Below are positions 18,584 through 27,298 of a stretch of 64,000 nt of DNA, piece after piece. Every line of letters begins with the position of its first letter. Position 1 is the first letter of the stretch. The notes beneath the pieces were generated by a model. The model had not been told where the DNA came from. It did not search any database and was given only the letters and a program-made list of their open reading frames with translations. The position numbers were made by a program, and so were the translations under genes. This DNA is from Candidatus Gordonibacter avicola (lineage in GTDB: Bacteria > Actinomycetota > Coriobacteriia > Coriobacteriales > Eggerthellaceae): assembly GCA_019113915.1 (NCBI GenBank), contig DXGM01000027.1:62001-126000 (forward strand), given 5' to 3'.

Positions 18584-20008
18584 ATGAGTTCTGAAGCCTT
18601 GAAGAAAACATTCTCTGTCAAGGGAGTAGTGGGCATCGTCTTGTCGATCGTCGTCATGATCGCATCATGCATGGTGCCAGGCACCGAAGCACTCTCCCAC
18701 GAGGGAGCTATGGGCCTGGGCATCATGGCAACGGCCGTCATTCTCTGGATCTGCGAGACTTTTCCCGCAGGAGTCACCGGCATTCTCGTTCTCGTTTTGG
18801 CGGGAATGTTCAACGTCGTTCCGCTCAAAACGGTGTTTTCCGGATTTGGTGGCACGACGGTGTTTTTCGTCATCGGCGTGTTCAGCCTAACCATTCTGAT
18901 GATGAAGACAAACCTGGGACAGCGACTCACCAGAAGGCTTGTCAAATGGGCCGGTCCTAACTCCAAGAAACTCGTACTAGCGTTCATGATAGGCTCGGCG
19001 CTTATCTCTACCGTTATGACCGACACGGGAGCTGTTGTTATCACTATGGGTTTGGCACTTCCGTTTCTGGAAGCCATCGGTCACAAGCCCGGCCAGTCCA
19101 ATCTTGGAAAATGCCTGATGATAGGTGTAGCCTTTGCTGCCATCATGGGCGGATTCTGCACACCCGCTGGACACTCCATGAACGTCTTGGCGCTAGGTAT
19201 GCTCCAAGAGTTTAACGGCGCAAGCATCGGCTTTTTGCAGTGGATGCTCGTGGGTGTTCCCTTCGCCATTGTTCTCATTCCCATTTGCTGGATCTTCCTC
19301 GTCAAAATCCTCAAACCCGAGCCCATCACTGAAGGCGATATCGAAACTATTCTTTCGGGAACGAGCGATTTGGGCAAGCTCAGTACCTTGGAGAAGAAGG
19401 CACTCGTCATGCTCATCGGCATTCCGGTGCTGTGGATTCTTGGCAACTGGATTCCCCTGCTGGATACCACAACCGTAGCCGTCATTGGTTTGGCTATTAT
19501 GTTTATGCCCGGCATGAATCTACTCGAATGGGAGGATATGCAGAAAGGTGTTCCGTGGAATATCGTTCTCATGCTGGGAGGCATCTTATCTCTGGGATCC
19601 ATTTTGGGAGCAACTGGCGGAGCCGCTTACATAGCGAACCTGTTCCTTTCCAGTGGCGTGCTTGCCATGGATCCTTTGGTTGCACTCCTACTGATTGGCG
19701 CGTTTGCTTACCTACTTCACACGTTTTTGCCCGTCGCACCCGCAATCCTCACCATTTTCCTGCCTCCGCTTTTTGTGTTCGCTGAAGCAGCTGGGATTCC
19801 GCCTGCGGTTCCGATGCTTATCATTGTGGCCATTGTGTCCGGAAACTTCATCTTGCCGCTGAATCCCACGATCACAGTAGCGTATGCGAAGGGCTACTTC
19901 ACGTTTGCCGACGTAGCCAAAGCAGGCATCATTCCTGCAATTATCTTCGTGGCGATACTCGTTCCTTGGGTATCCTTCATGGCCGGGACTCTTGGATTAG
20001 GTATGTAA
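18584..20008 (+). CDS. DASS/SLC13-family anion transporter
   Basis: The 474-residue membrane protein has about twelve helices in two inverted halves, typical of divalent anion:sodium symporters (SLC13/ArsB-NhaD superfamily). The motifs GFGGTTVFFVIGVF and ILPLNPTITVAYAKGYF fit the two hairpin/unwound-helix regions. It closes the locus 1 operon, 68 bp after the iron-sulfur subunit gene, with a GC-rich imperfect hairpin in that gap (about 18532-18568). The likely role is import of the carboxylated substrate or precursor of the two molybdoenzymes, which is inferred from context. Confidence 0.9.
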   Translation: MSSEALKKTFSVKGVVGIVLSIVVMIASCMVPGTEALSHEGAMGLGIMATAVILWICETFPAGVTGILVLVLAGMFNVVPLKTVFSGFGGTTVFFVIGVFSLTILMMKTNLGQRLTRRLVKWAGPNSKKLVLAFMIGSALISTVMTDTGAVVITMGLALPFLEAIGHKPGQSNLGKCLMIGVAFAAIMGGFCTPAGHSMNVLALGMLQEFNGASIGFLQWMLVGVPFAIVLIPICWIFLVKILKPEPITEGDIETILSGTSDLGKLSTLEKKALVMLIGIPVLWILGNWIPLLDTTTVAVIGLAIMFMPGMNLLEWEDMQKGVPWNIVLMLGGILSLGSILGATGGAAYIANLFLSSGVLAMDPLVALLLIGAFAYLLHTFLPVAPAILTIFLPPLFVFAEAAGIPPAVPMLIIVAIVSGNFILPLNPTITVAYAKGYFTFADVAKAGIIPAIIFVAILVPWVSFMAGTLGLGM

Positions 20009-20078
20009 CTTTCTTCTTGATGTCTGGGGGCTCTAGCAATGACACCTGTCTCCCTCAAGCGCCGCAAACGTCAAGAGG

Positions 20079-20300
20079 CTAGCGACGGTCAGAATTAGGC
20101 CTCAAAAGCTCATAAGCTTCGATGTTTAAGCTATCAGCAATTTTCTGGAGATTTTTAACCGACACGTTGATACGCCGCTGCTCAATCCCTCCGATATACG
20201 TTCGATGGAGGTTGCAGACGTTTGCAAGCCCCTCCTGTGAAAGGCCCGTACGCTTTCGATAGAACCTGAGATTTGCTGAAAGGACGTCAAAAATATCCAT
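20079..20300 (-). CDS. XRE-family helix-turn-helix protein
   Basis: The 73-residue protein is a single Cro/C1-type HTH (NLRFYRKRTGLSQEGLANVC, then YIGGIEQRRINVSVKNLQKIA). It resembles controller proteins of mobile elements, but no restriction-modification or phage genes adjoin it. It converges with the locus 1 operon and lies in an AT-richer strip (20.0-20.5 kb) at the boundary between locus 1 and dxr, which suits a remnant of inserted DNA. Confidence 0.85.
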   Translation of the reverse strand: MDIFDVLSANLRFYRKRTGLSQEGLANVCNLHRTYIGGIEQRRINVSVKNLQKIADSLNIEAYELLRPNSDRR

Positions 20301-20446
20301 GTCGTCTCTAATGATCGTAGTGCTAGTACCTCATTATTTTGAGTAAGCGCCTATGATATATCGACAGAATATAAGTAGCATTTAAGGTTCAAAGGAGTGA
20401 ATAATCACAGATTAGACTATAGATAGCCAGTTCAAGGAGGTCTTGT

Positions 20447-20480
20447 CATCTACCCGTGTTGTCTTTTGCACGGGTAGATG
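20447..20480. terminator. Hairpin downstream of dxr
   Basis: CATCTACCCGT (20447-20457) pairs perfectly with ACGGGTAGATG (20470-20480) across a 12-nt loop, 51 bp beyond the dxr stop. It lacks a long T-run on either strand, so it is a stable stem of uncertain terminator strength. It marks the point where the upstream half of the housekeeping cluster ends. Confidence 0.45.
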
Positions 20481-20530
20481 CATTTACCTTGGCGGCATGA
20501 GAATAAGGGTATCGAGAACTCTGGAACTAC

Positions 20531-21862
20531 TTACGATAGTCGGCGGCGGGCTTCGGTGCGCGACCAGGTGTCGAGGGCTTCTAGTTGGTCGAGGCTTTCT
20601 ACCTGCTGCACGCCAGCACGTTCGTGGGCGTCCATGACGGCTTCGACACACGCGGCTATGCCCAGGTAGGAGCTTTCTTCGGCAAGAAATGCGGCCACGG
20701 CCACCTCGTTGGCAGCGTTCATGACGCAAGGCAGTGTGCCGCCCACTTCACCCGCGTGGCGCGCGAGCGCGAGGCAACGGAACGTGTCCTCATCGGGCGC
20801 GGCGAACTCGAGCGACCCCAGCGTGCGGAAGTCGAGCGGAGCCACCGGCGCGTCCCAGCGCTCGGGGTAACTGAGCGCGAACTGGATGGGAATGCGCATG
20901 TCGGTGGTACCAAGGTGCGCCTTCACGCTGCCGTCGGCGAATTCCACCATGGAATGGATGGCACTCTGCGGCTGCACCACCACGCTGATGCGGTCGTACG
21001 GCATGGCGAACAGGTGGTGCGCCTCGATAACCTCAAGGCCCTTGTTCATGAGCGTGGATGAGTCGATGGAAATTTTCGCACCCATATTCCACGTGGGATG
21101 TGCGAGCGCCTGAGCAGGCGTGATGTTCGCCAACTCGCTGCGCGTGCGACCGCGAAAGGGGCCACCGGATGCGGTCACCCACAGGCGCGACACCTCACGC
21201 GCGTCCTCGCCGAGCAGGCATTGGTAGATGGCGCCGTGCTCTGAGTCGATAGGCATGAGCGCGCCAGCCGGGCCGGTGGCAGGTGCCACGCCGGATGCAC
21301 GGCGCTGTTCGTCCACCTGAGCGGCCAGCGGCATGATGAGGTCGCCACCCACCACGAGCGATTCCTTGTTGGCCAGCGCGAGCACCTTGCCTGCGCGCAG
21401 CGTTTCGTAGCTAGCTCGCAGGCCCGCCGCGCCCACCAGCGCGTTCACCACGATGTCGGCCTCGGGGAGCTGGGCCAACGCAGCAACCGCTTCTGCGCCA
21501 AACCCGAGTGTTGGCTCGGAAACTTCGCCCGCTGACGCCGCGCGGGATCCTTCAATTACGGCCGCTTCGCGACCTTCGCGCAGGATGGCAGAAGGAGCAG
21601 CGTCGCACTCGCTGACGAAGCGAGTTGACTGCTTGGCCAGAATGACACTCCGCAGTTCATCGGCCACAGCTTCGCCTGCTAGGCGCTCGTCGCCTACGGC
21701 CAGGTGGCGCACGCCGAACTCGCGCGCCTGCGCCAACAACTCAGTCGCCCGCGTACCCACGGCCAGCCCCACCACCTGGAGCTTATCCGCATGCCGTCGC
21801 ACCACGTCAAGCGTCTGCGTACCAATAGACCCCGTAGACCCCAGAACCACAATGCGCTTCAT
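20531..21862 (-). CDS. dxr: 1-deoxy-D-xylulose 5-phosphate reductoisomerase
   Basis: Dxr makes methylerythritol phosphate from DXP in the MEP pathway using NADPH. The start at 21862 puts the Rossmann motif GSTGSIGTQ at residues 7-15. Further conserved segments are LANKESLVVGG, IDSEHGAIYQCL, SGGPFRG and PTWNMGAKISIDSSTLMNKG. At 443 residues it is about 45 longer than typical Dxr. The extra segment (around residues 75-115, rich in Ala/Arg/Glu) lies between the NADPH-binding strands and the NKES motif. The next expected gene, rseP, is 10 kb away. Confidence 0.96.
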   Translation of the reverse strand: MKRIVVLGSTGSIGTQTLDVVRRHADKLQVVGLAVGTRATELLAQAREFGVRHLAVGDERLAGEAVADELRSVILAKQSTRFVSECDAAPSAILREGREAAVIEGSRAASAGEVSEPTLGFGAEAVAALAQLPEADIVVNALVGAAGLRASYETLRAGKVLALANKESLVVGGDLIMPLAAQVDEQRRASGVAPATGPAGALMPIDSEHGAIYQCLLGEDAREVSRLWVTASGGPFRGRTRSELANITPAQALAHPTWNMGAKISIDSSTLMNKGLEVIEAHHLFAMPYDRISVVVQPQSAIHSMVEFADGSVKAHLGTTDMRIPIQFALSYPERWDAPVAPLDFRTLGSLEFAAPDEDTFRCLALARHAGEVGGTLPCVMNAANEVAVAAFLAEESSYLGIAACVEAVMDAHERAGVQQVESLDQLEALDTWSRTEARRRLS

Positions 21863-21912
21863 ATGTTCACCCTCTAGGTCACCCTTAATGTAGCTTTGCA
21901 CGTATATTTACC

Positions 21913-22063
21913 GAAAATGGCAGAAAGGGCGCTTTGTGTACGGATTTTTGAGGAGCCCGGCAAACGCGACTATCGGCCACCTGGGATTATGTCGCCCACT
22001 ATTCCTTTCGCTCGCCTCTGAGCGCCTGAAATCCGTACACAAAACGCCCTTTGTGCCATTTTC
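21913..22063. repeat. 35-bp inverted repeat between cdsA and dxr
   Basis: The 35-bp arms at 21913-21947 and 22029-22063 match at 33 of 35 positions in inverted orientation; each starts GAAAATGGCA and ends GTGTACGGATTT reading inward. The ~80-bp centre shows no gene. It is unrelated in sequence to repeats A-D. It could be a miniature inverted-repeat element or a large RNA hairpin between two co-directional genes. Confidence 0.8.
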
Positions 22064-22090
22064 TGCCTAACGGTCGGCGGAACCCAAAAC

Positions 22091-23005
22091 CTAATAAGGG
22101 ATGCACCCGCCAACCACCAGCAATATAGCCGACGTCACAGCCACCAGGAACAGTGAGTCACACCGGTCGAGCAGGCCTCCGTGACCGGGCATTATGGTGC
22201 CGGAGTCTTTGAAGCCGGAGTTGCGCTTGATGCGGCTTTCCGCCAAGTCGCCCAGCACGCCCATGAGTCCGCTGATCACGCCAAATACGATAGCCTGCGG
22301 GATGCTCATCACCACACCGGGCACCAGCGTCATCAAGCACCAGAACACCGCCGACCCCGCAAGCCCCGCCAGAAACCCTTCCCAGCTTTTCTTCGGCGAT
22401 GTGCGCGGTGCCAGCTTATGCTTGCCAAACTTGCTTCCCACCAGGTAGGCAAAGGAGTCGTTCGCCCACACGCTCAGGAAAATACCCAGCACCAGCACCC
22501 CGCCCCACGGCGCCTCAAGCGACTGGCGCACCACGATGATGCTGGATAGCAGCATGCCGCAGTACGCAGCGCCAAAGAAACTCACGCCCACGTCGGGCAC
22601 ACGCGCACGCATCCAAAACACGTACCACACGATAAGTGCCAGCAGCAGCGCCAGACTCACGTAGAGCGCGCCCTCTATGCCCAGGAAAAATACCCCAACG
22701 GGGTACAGCATCGCGGCCACAATGCCCAGCATCTCGTTGGGTAGTTTCGCGTCAGCGCGCAGCATGTAGTAGAATTCGCCAGCCGTAATGCCGGCCATGG
22801 CCACCAGCAGCGCCAGTGTAGTCCACTCGCTCACCAGGATACACACCACCGACACCGCAATGTAGATGAAGCCCGTACGGAAGCGCACCTGGAAGTTCGT
22901 GGGATTCTTCAGCTTCTTGGGGGTTTTGTCCTGCGCGAACTCTTTGAGTCGCTCTTTGCGCGAGCGCTCGGCGGCAGCAAGCTCGGCGTCCGTTCGATCG
23001 GACAC
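22091..23005 (-). CDS. cdsA: Phosphatidate cytidylyltransferase
   Basis: CdsA makes CDP-diacylglycerol, the precursor of anionic phospholipids, in the cytoplasmic membrane. The 304-residue protein has about eight hydrophobic helices after a charged N-terminus and the C-terminal family signature SRIKRNSGFKDSGTIMPGHGG, then DRCDS. The GTG start at 23005 lies 1 bp after the uppS stop, so the two are translationally linked. Confidence 0.96.
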   Translation of the reverse strand: MSDRTDAELAAAERSRKERLKEFAQDKTPKKLKNPTNFQVRFRTGFIYIAVSVVCILVSEWTTLALLVAMAGITAGEFYYMLRADAKLPNEMLGIVAAMLYPVGVFFLGIEGALYVSLALLLALIVWYVFWMRARVPDVGVSFFGAAYCGMLLSSIIVVRQSLEAPWGGVLVLGIFLSVWANDSFAYLVGSKFGKHKLAPRTSPKKSWEGFLAGLAGSAVFWCLMTLVPGVVMSIPQAIVFGVISGLMGVLGDLAESRIKRNSGFKDSGTIMPGHGGLLDRCDSLFLVAVTSAILLVVGGCIPY

Positions 23006-23006
23006 G

Positions 23007-23831
23007 CTACTTCACCGCCCCAAACCGACGATCGCGCCCCTGAAACTCCAACAGCGCCCGCAAGAACTCGTACCGATCGAAGTCCGGCCACAGCACATCC
23101 GTGCACACAAATTCGGAATAGGCAATCTGCCACAGCAAAAAGTTCGACACGCGCATTTCACCACTCGTGCGAATGAGCAGGTCAGGGTCAGGAATGCCCG
23201 CGGTATAGAGGTGCGCCGCCAACGCTTCTTCAGACAGCGGCTCCGGCGTGCGACCCTCACGCAGGGCGGCGTGCGCTTCATCCATATAGGCCTGCACAGC
23301 GTCGAGCAGTTCCACGCGTCCGCCGTAGTTCACGGCCACGATCAGTGTCATGCCGTCGTTGTCCTTCGTTTTCTCCCACGCCTTGGCGAACGCGTCGCGC
23401 GTTTTTTTGGGCAGCGCGTCGGTGCGCCCGATAGTCATAACGCGCACGTGTTCCTCGTGCAGGCCATCCACCTCGGCAAGCATGGTGGTGGCAAACAGGT
23501 TCATAAGGCCGATGACCTCGTCCTGCGGCCGCTTCCAGTTCTCGGATGAAAACGAGTAGATGGTGAGGTAGCGCACACCCACGTCTGACGCGCAGCGAAT
23601 GGTTTCGCGCACAGCCTCAATGCCGGCCTTGTGCCCGAACAGGCGATTCTTGCCGCGCTCCTTCGCCCAGCGCCCGTTGCCGTCCATGATAACCGCCACA
23701 TGCTCCGGCACCGCCGCAGGGTCAAGCTGCGTCGGATCAAGATCCGCCGGCGGGTTCGGAAATATGTACTCAAGCGGCTTATTCAATAAAGTAGCGCTTT
23801 CTGGTTGAAGTTCAAAAGCACGAGCCAACAA
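23007..23831 (-). CDS. uppS: Undecaprenyl diphosphate synthase (cis-prenyltransferase)
   Basis: UppS condenses IPP onto FPP to make the lipid carrier for peptidoglycan. The P-loop-like MDGNGRWAKERG motif and the later region with GGRVELLDA and DLLIRTSGE are diagnostic. The start is uncertain: the frame opens with TTG at 23831, while another TTG at 23786 begins closer to the conserved core; neither has a strong ribosome site. Structured repeat B ends about 30 bp upstream of the longer start, so expression may depend on it. It is followed by cdsA after 1 bp. Confidence 0.95.
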   Translation of the reverse strand: MLARAFELQPESATLLNKPLEYIFPNPPADLDPTQLDPAAVPEHVAVIMDGNGRWAKERGKNRLFGHKAGIEAVRETIRCASDVGVRYLTIYSFSSENWKRPQDEVIGLMNLFATTMLAEVDGLHEEHVRVMTIGRTDALPKKTRDAFAKAWEKTKDNDGMTLIVAVNYGGRVELLDAVQAYMDEAHAALREGRTPEPLSEEALAAHLYTAGIPDPDLLIRTSGEMRVSNFLLWQIAYSEFVCTDVLWPDFDRYEFLRALLEFQGRDRRFGAVK

Positions 23832-23860
23832 AAGGGCACAGGTTGATAGAGGGTGACACA

Positions 23861-24023
23861 GGTTGGCGTAGTAAGTCAGCGAGAAGCGTCGAGGTGCCCC
23901 GAATTGCCGTGAAAGCTTGAGGAAGCGTACTTAAGTACGCGACGAAAGCTTGGAGCGGCAAGGCGGGGTGCCGCGACGCTTCGCAGCGTCGAGCGGTTGC
24001 GCGGGCCGTAGGCCCGCGCAACC
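23861..24023 (+). repeat. Structured intergenic repeat, copy B
   Basis: The tag GTAGTAAGTCAGCGAG (23868-23883) is followed by arms AAGCGTCG and CGACGCTT (perfect), GGTGCCCCG with CGGGGTGCC (two G-T pairs) and TTGCCG with CGGCAA. The apex is the perfect palindrome GCGTACTTAAGTACGC. The conserved GCAGCGTCGAGC block and a 13-bp hairpin with a 3-nt loop (23995-24023) follow; the hairpin's last base is the first of the frr stop codon (minus strand). It fills the frr-uppS gap. Confidence 0.87.
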
Positions 24024-24580
24024 TAAATCTCCATCACTTCCGCTTCCTTCTTCTTGAAGGCAGCTTCCACTTCGGCTACGTACTTGTCGGTGAGTTTCTG
24101 CACGTCAGCCTGGGCGCGGCGCTCGTCGTCCTCGGGCAGATTGTCGTCCTTGACGGCGCGCTCCAAAGCGGCGTTCGCGTCCTGGCGAGCCTTGCGCACG
24201 GCAACGCGTGCTTCCTCGGCGTACACCTTGCACTGCTTCACCAGTTCACGACGGCGCTCCTCGGTCAGCGAGGGGAACGGCAGGCGGATGACCGACCCGT
24301 CGTTGGACGGCGTCACGCCCAAGTCGCTCTCCAGAATAGCGTGCTCGATAGCACCTAGAACGCCCTTGTCCCACGGCTCGATGACCAGCATGTGCGCGTC
24401 GGGCGTCTTGATGCCCGCCATCTGGTTCACCGGTGTCGGCACGCCGTAGTAGTCCACCTTGATGCGGTCGAGCAGCATCGCGTTCGCGCGCCCCGTGCGA
24501 ACCGCGCCGAAATTATCGTGCAGCGACGTGAGGGCCTTCTGCATGCGCTCCTCTGCCTGCGCCATGATATCGTTGACCAT
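24023..24580 (-). CDS. frr: Ribosome recycling factor
   Basis: This 185-residue protein splits post-termination ribosomes together with EF-G. The three-helix bundle and beta domain are recognisable from RTGRANAMLLDRIKVDYYG, LVIEPWDKG and LPFPSLTEERRRELVK. It lies directly downstream of pyrH, the standard order, and its stop codon abuts the terminal hairpin of structured repeat B. Confidence 0.97.
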   Translation of the reverse strand: MVNDIMAQAEERMQKALTSLHDNFGAVRTGRANAMLLDRIKVDYYGVPTPVNQMAGIKTPDAHMLVIEPWDKGVLGAIEHAILESDLGVTPSNDGSVIRLPFPSLTEERRRELVKQCKVYAEEARVAVRKARQDANAALERAVKDDNLPEDDERRAQADVQKLTDKYVAEVEAAFKKKEAEVMEI

Positions 24581-24649
24581 ATCCCGAATCCTTTCACCCG
24601 GCTCCTTGCGGCGCGCCCGGCCGCAGCCGACGCGCGTTTGTGCTTGCGC

Positions 24650-25366
24650 CTATTCTACCGTGGTTCCGACGTTTTCGCCCTTCAAAGCGCGCGAAATGTT
24701 GCCCTTCACCGTAAGGTCGAACACGATCATGGGCAGGTGATTGTCCATACAGAGCGACGTCGCCGTGGAATCCATCACGTTCAGGCCCTTCGACAGCACA
24801 TCCATGTAGCTGATGCGGTCGAAACGCTTGGCATCCGGGTTCTTCGTGGGGTCGCTGTCGTACACGCCGTCCACCTTCGTGGCCTTCATGAGGCAGTCTG
24901 CGTCCAGCTCGCAGGCGCGCAGGGCCGCCGTCGTGTCGGTAGTGAAGTAGGGATTGCCCGTGCCAGCAGCCAAAATAACCACGCGACCCTTCTCCAAATG
25001 GCGAATGGCGCGACGGCGGATGTAGGGTTCCGACACCTCCTGCATGGTGATGGCACTCTGCACGCGCGAGAAAATACCATGGCGCTCGAAAGCATCCTGC
25101 AGGGCCAGCGCGTTCATGACGGTAGCCAGCATGCCGATGTAGTCGGCCTGGGCGCGATCCATACCCTTAGCCGAAGCGGACAAGCCGCGGAAGATGTTGC
25201 CGCCACCCACCACAATGGCCAGCTGCACGCCATCGCGTACGATGTCGGCTATCTGGTCGGCCAGGTCATCCACTACTTTCGGATCGATGCCATAGCCGAC
25301 GTCTCCCGCCAACGCCTCGCCGGATAGCTTCAGCAACACGCGACGGTAGCGATACTCTTCAGACAT
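24650..25366 (-). CDS. pyrH: UMP kinase
   Basis: PyrH phosphorylates UMP to UDP. The 238-residue amino-acid-kinase-fold protein shows [21 protein letters not shown] and [17 protein letters not shown], typical of the hexameric bacterial enzyme. It is the first visible gene of the minus-strand cluster pyrH-frr-uppS-cdsA-dxr. Upstream tsf/rpsB, often found here, are not in this position; the htrA terminator and gene come instead. Confidence 0.97.
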   Translation of the reverse strand: MSEEYRYRRVLLKLSGEALAGDVGYGIDPKVVDDLADQIADIVRDGVQLAIVVGGGNIFRGLSASAKGMDRAQADYIGMLATVMNALALQDAFERHGIFSRVQSAITMQEVSEPYIRRRAIRHLEKGRVVILAAGTGNPYFTTDTTAALRACELDADCLMKATKVDGVYDSDPTKNPDAKRFDRISYMDVLSKGLNVMDSTATSLCMDNHLPMIVFDLTVKGNISRALKGENVGTTVE

Positions 25367-25427
25367 AAGCCCTCTTCCCTTCGACGCCTTGTTCAGTGCA
25401 CTCGTTCAAACAATCTTACCTGAAAAA

Positions 25428-25460
25428 GAAAACGGCCGCGCTTATCGCACGGTCGTTTTC
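25428..25460 (-). terminator. Rho-independent terminator after htrA
   Basis: On the minus strand an 11-bp stem, GAAAACGACCG with CGGCCGTTTTC (one G-T/C mismatch), is followed by TTTTTC, a classical terminator 36 bp beyond the htrA stop. Confidence 0.75.
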
Positions 25461-25496
25461 GGTCATTTCACGCAAAGGACAGACGTGAGGGCTTTG

Positions 25497-26993
25497 TTAG
25501 GCCGCATCCTGGTTGGATGAGCTGCCGCCGAACAGGCGCTCCAGCATGGATTCCTGAGCGTTGTTCTGCTGAGTTGAGGCCTGGGTGGACTCGTCGGAGC
25601 CCAGCGTGACCTCGATTTCCTTGGTTTGACCGTTGCGGTTCACTTCCAGCTTCACCTTGTCGCCAGGGTTCTTCGAACGTACATCTAACATGAGGTCGCT
25701 GGCAGACGTAACATCCTTGCCGTCGAACTTCGTGATGATGTCGCCCACTTCAAGACCCGCCTCAGCTGCGCCGGAGCCGCTGTTCACAGCCGCCACATAG
25801 GCACCGCTGTCGGTGGGCAGACCGTAGCGCTGAGCGTTCTGGGCATTCACCGTGGACAGCGACACACCAAGCTGCGCGTGGGTGGGCGTCTTGCCGTCGA
25901 TGATTTGCTGCGCCAGGTTCACGGCGTAGTTCACCGGGATGGCAAAACCGACGCCCGAGTAGTTGCCCGAATAGGACGTGATAAGTGTGTTAATGCCGAT
26001 GAGTTTGCCATCGGAGTCGACGAGCGCGCCGCCGGAGTTACCGGGGTTAATGGCCGCGTCGGTTTGAATCATGTTCGGGTAGATGGTGGTTTCCCCGGAG
26101 CCGCCGTAGGGGTTGGACGAGCTGTTGTCCATGATTTGCGAGCGGCTGGTGGCCGACACGATGCCCGTTGCCACGGACTGCTCAAGGCCGAACGGGCTGC
26201 CGATAGTCATAACCCACTCGCCAATGATGAGGTCGTCCGAGTCGCCAATTTCCACTGCGGTAAGACCGCTGGCGTTCTTCGCCTTGATAACGGCGATGTC
26301 GGAACTGGGATCGCTGCCCACGATTTCGGCGTCGTACTGTTCGCCTTCGATGGTTACCTTGAAGGCATCGCCGCCCTCGACCACGTGGTAGTTAGTAATA
26401 ATGTAGCCGTCGTCGGTGAGCACCACGCCGCTTCCCAGCGAAGACTGCGTCAGCGTGCCAGAGTTCGAGCCGCTATTCGAGCCCATGCCGAAGCCGTACA
26501 TGCCGGATGCGGACTGGTTCGAATACACGTCAATAGCGACGACGGACGGAAGGGCCTTTTTGGCCACGGCCTCGGGCAACGTGAGGTCAGAATCCGATTC
26601 CTTGGCGTTGACACTCGAAGAGTTCTGCGAACCAAGCTGCGTCTGGCCGCTGTTGTTGGAGCCGTTATCCGCCGAGGAGCCGCCTCCCGTCGCAGCTTGC
26701 CAGATGCCGAAGCCGCCAAGCCCAATGACGCAGGCCAGCGCCGCGCCAGCGAATCCCAGAAGGAAGGTGCGCAGGCCGTGCGACTTCTTCTCCACCGTTA
26801 CCTTACCGGGCGTGTGGCCCGGTTGGGGCGGCTGATAGGTCTGCTGGTAGTACGACTGCTGATAGCCGGTCTGGGTGTTTGGGGTTGCTGCTGGGGTTGA
26901 TGAAGCCGAGGTTGCTGCGTGCTGGGCATGCTCGTCGCCCGGCGCGGGCGGAACGGGGGTGCCGCCGGGGGTGGTTCCCTGTGTGTCGGTCAT
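25497..26993 (-). CDS. HtrA/DegP-like membrane-anchored serine protease
   Basis: The ATG at 26993 (MTDTQGTTPG) is preferred because AAGGAG lies 10 bases upstream; an in-frame GTG 9 bp earlier is too close to it. The 498-residue protein has a disordered Pro/Gln/Tyr-rich cytoplasmic N-terminus, one membrane helix (about 78-100) and a trypsin-like domain with His in TNYHVVEGG, Asp in SSDIAVIKA and Ser in NPGNSGGALV. A C-terminal PDZ domain (about 385-470) follows. It acts outside the membrane in protein quality control. A rho-independent terminator follows. Confidence 0.95.
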   Translation of the reverse strand: MTDTQGTTPGGTPVPPAPGDEHAQHAATSASSTPAATPNTQTGYQQSYYQQTYQPPQPGHTPGKVTVEKKSHGLRTFLLGFAGAALACVIGLGGFGIWQAATGGGSSADNGSNNSGQTQLGSQNSSSVNAKESDSDLTLPEAVAKKALPSVVAIDVYSNQSASGMYGFGMGSNSGSNSGTLTQSSLGSGVVLTDDGYIITNYHVVEGGDAFKVTIEGEQYDAEIVGSDPSSDIAVIKAKNASGLTAVEIGDSDDLIIGEWVMTIGSPFGLEQSVATGIVSATSRSQIMDNSSSNPYGGSGETTIYPNMIQTDAAINPGNSGGALVDSDGKLIGINTLITSYSGNYSGVGFAIPVNYAVNLAQQIIDGKTPTHAQLGVSLSTVNAQNAQRYGLPTDSGAYVAAVNSGSGAAEAGLEVGDIITKFDGKDVTSASDLMLDVRSKNPGDKVKLEVNRNGQTKEIEVTLGSDESTQASTQQNNAQESMLERLFGGSSSNQDAA

Positions 26994-27298
26994 GTGATTC
27001 ACACTCCTTGGATACTCGATCGGTAGACGATCGCCGCACTCATGTTGGATGACGCGCTCACCTTACCATGCGAGGCCCCTGGTCAGGAGACCTTGGGCGC
27101 AATTGTCACCTTTGCGTCATGGAATTACACCATTTGGTGTACCCGCCGCAACCCGCCCGTACACCCTTCGGCGTAGAGCGGACGGACGAAGAGATGCCTT
27201 CCGTCGAGGCGGCGGGGCGTTTCGTGGAATTCGCGTGCGCGGCCAACGACGGAGCGTATCATACGAAGAGCGTCAACGATGATGCCAAAGGAGTACCT

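Noticed and set aside
24392-25327. Plus-strand frame over frr/pyrH
   Set aside because: Antisense to two conserved essential genes.
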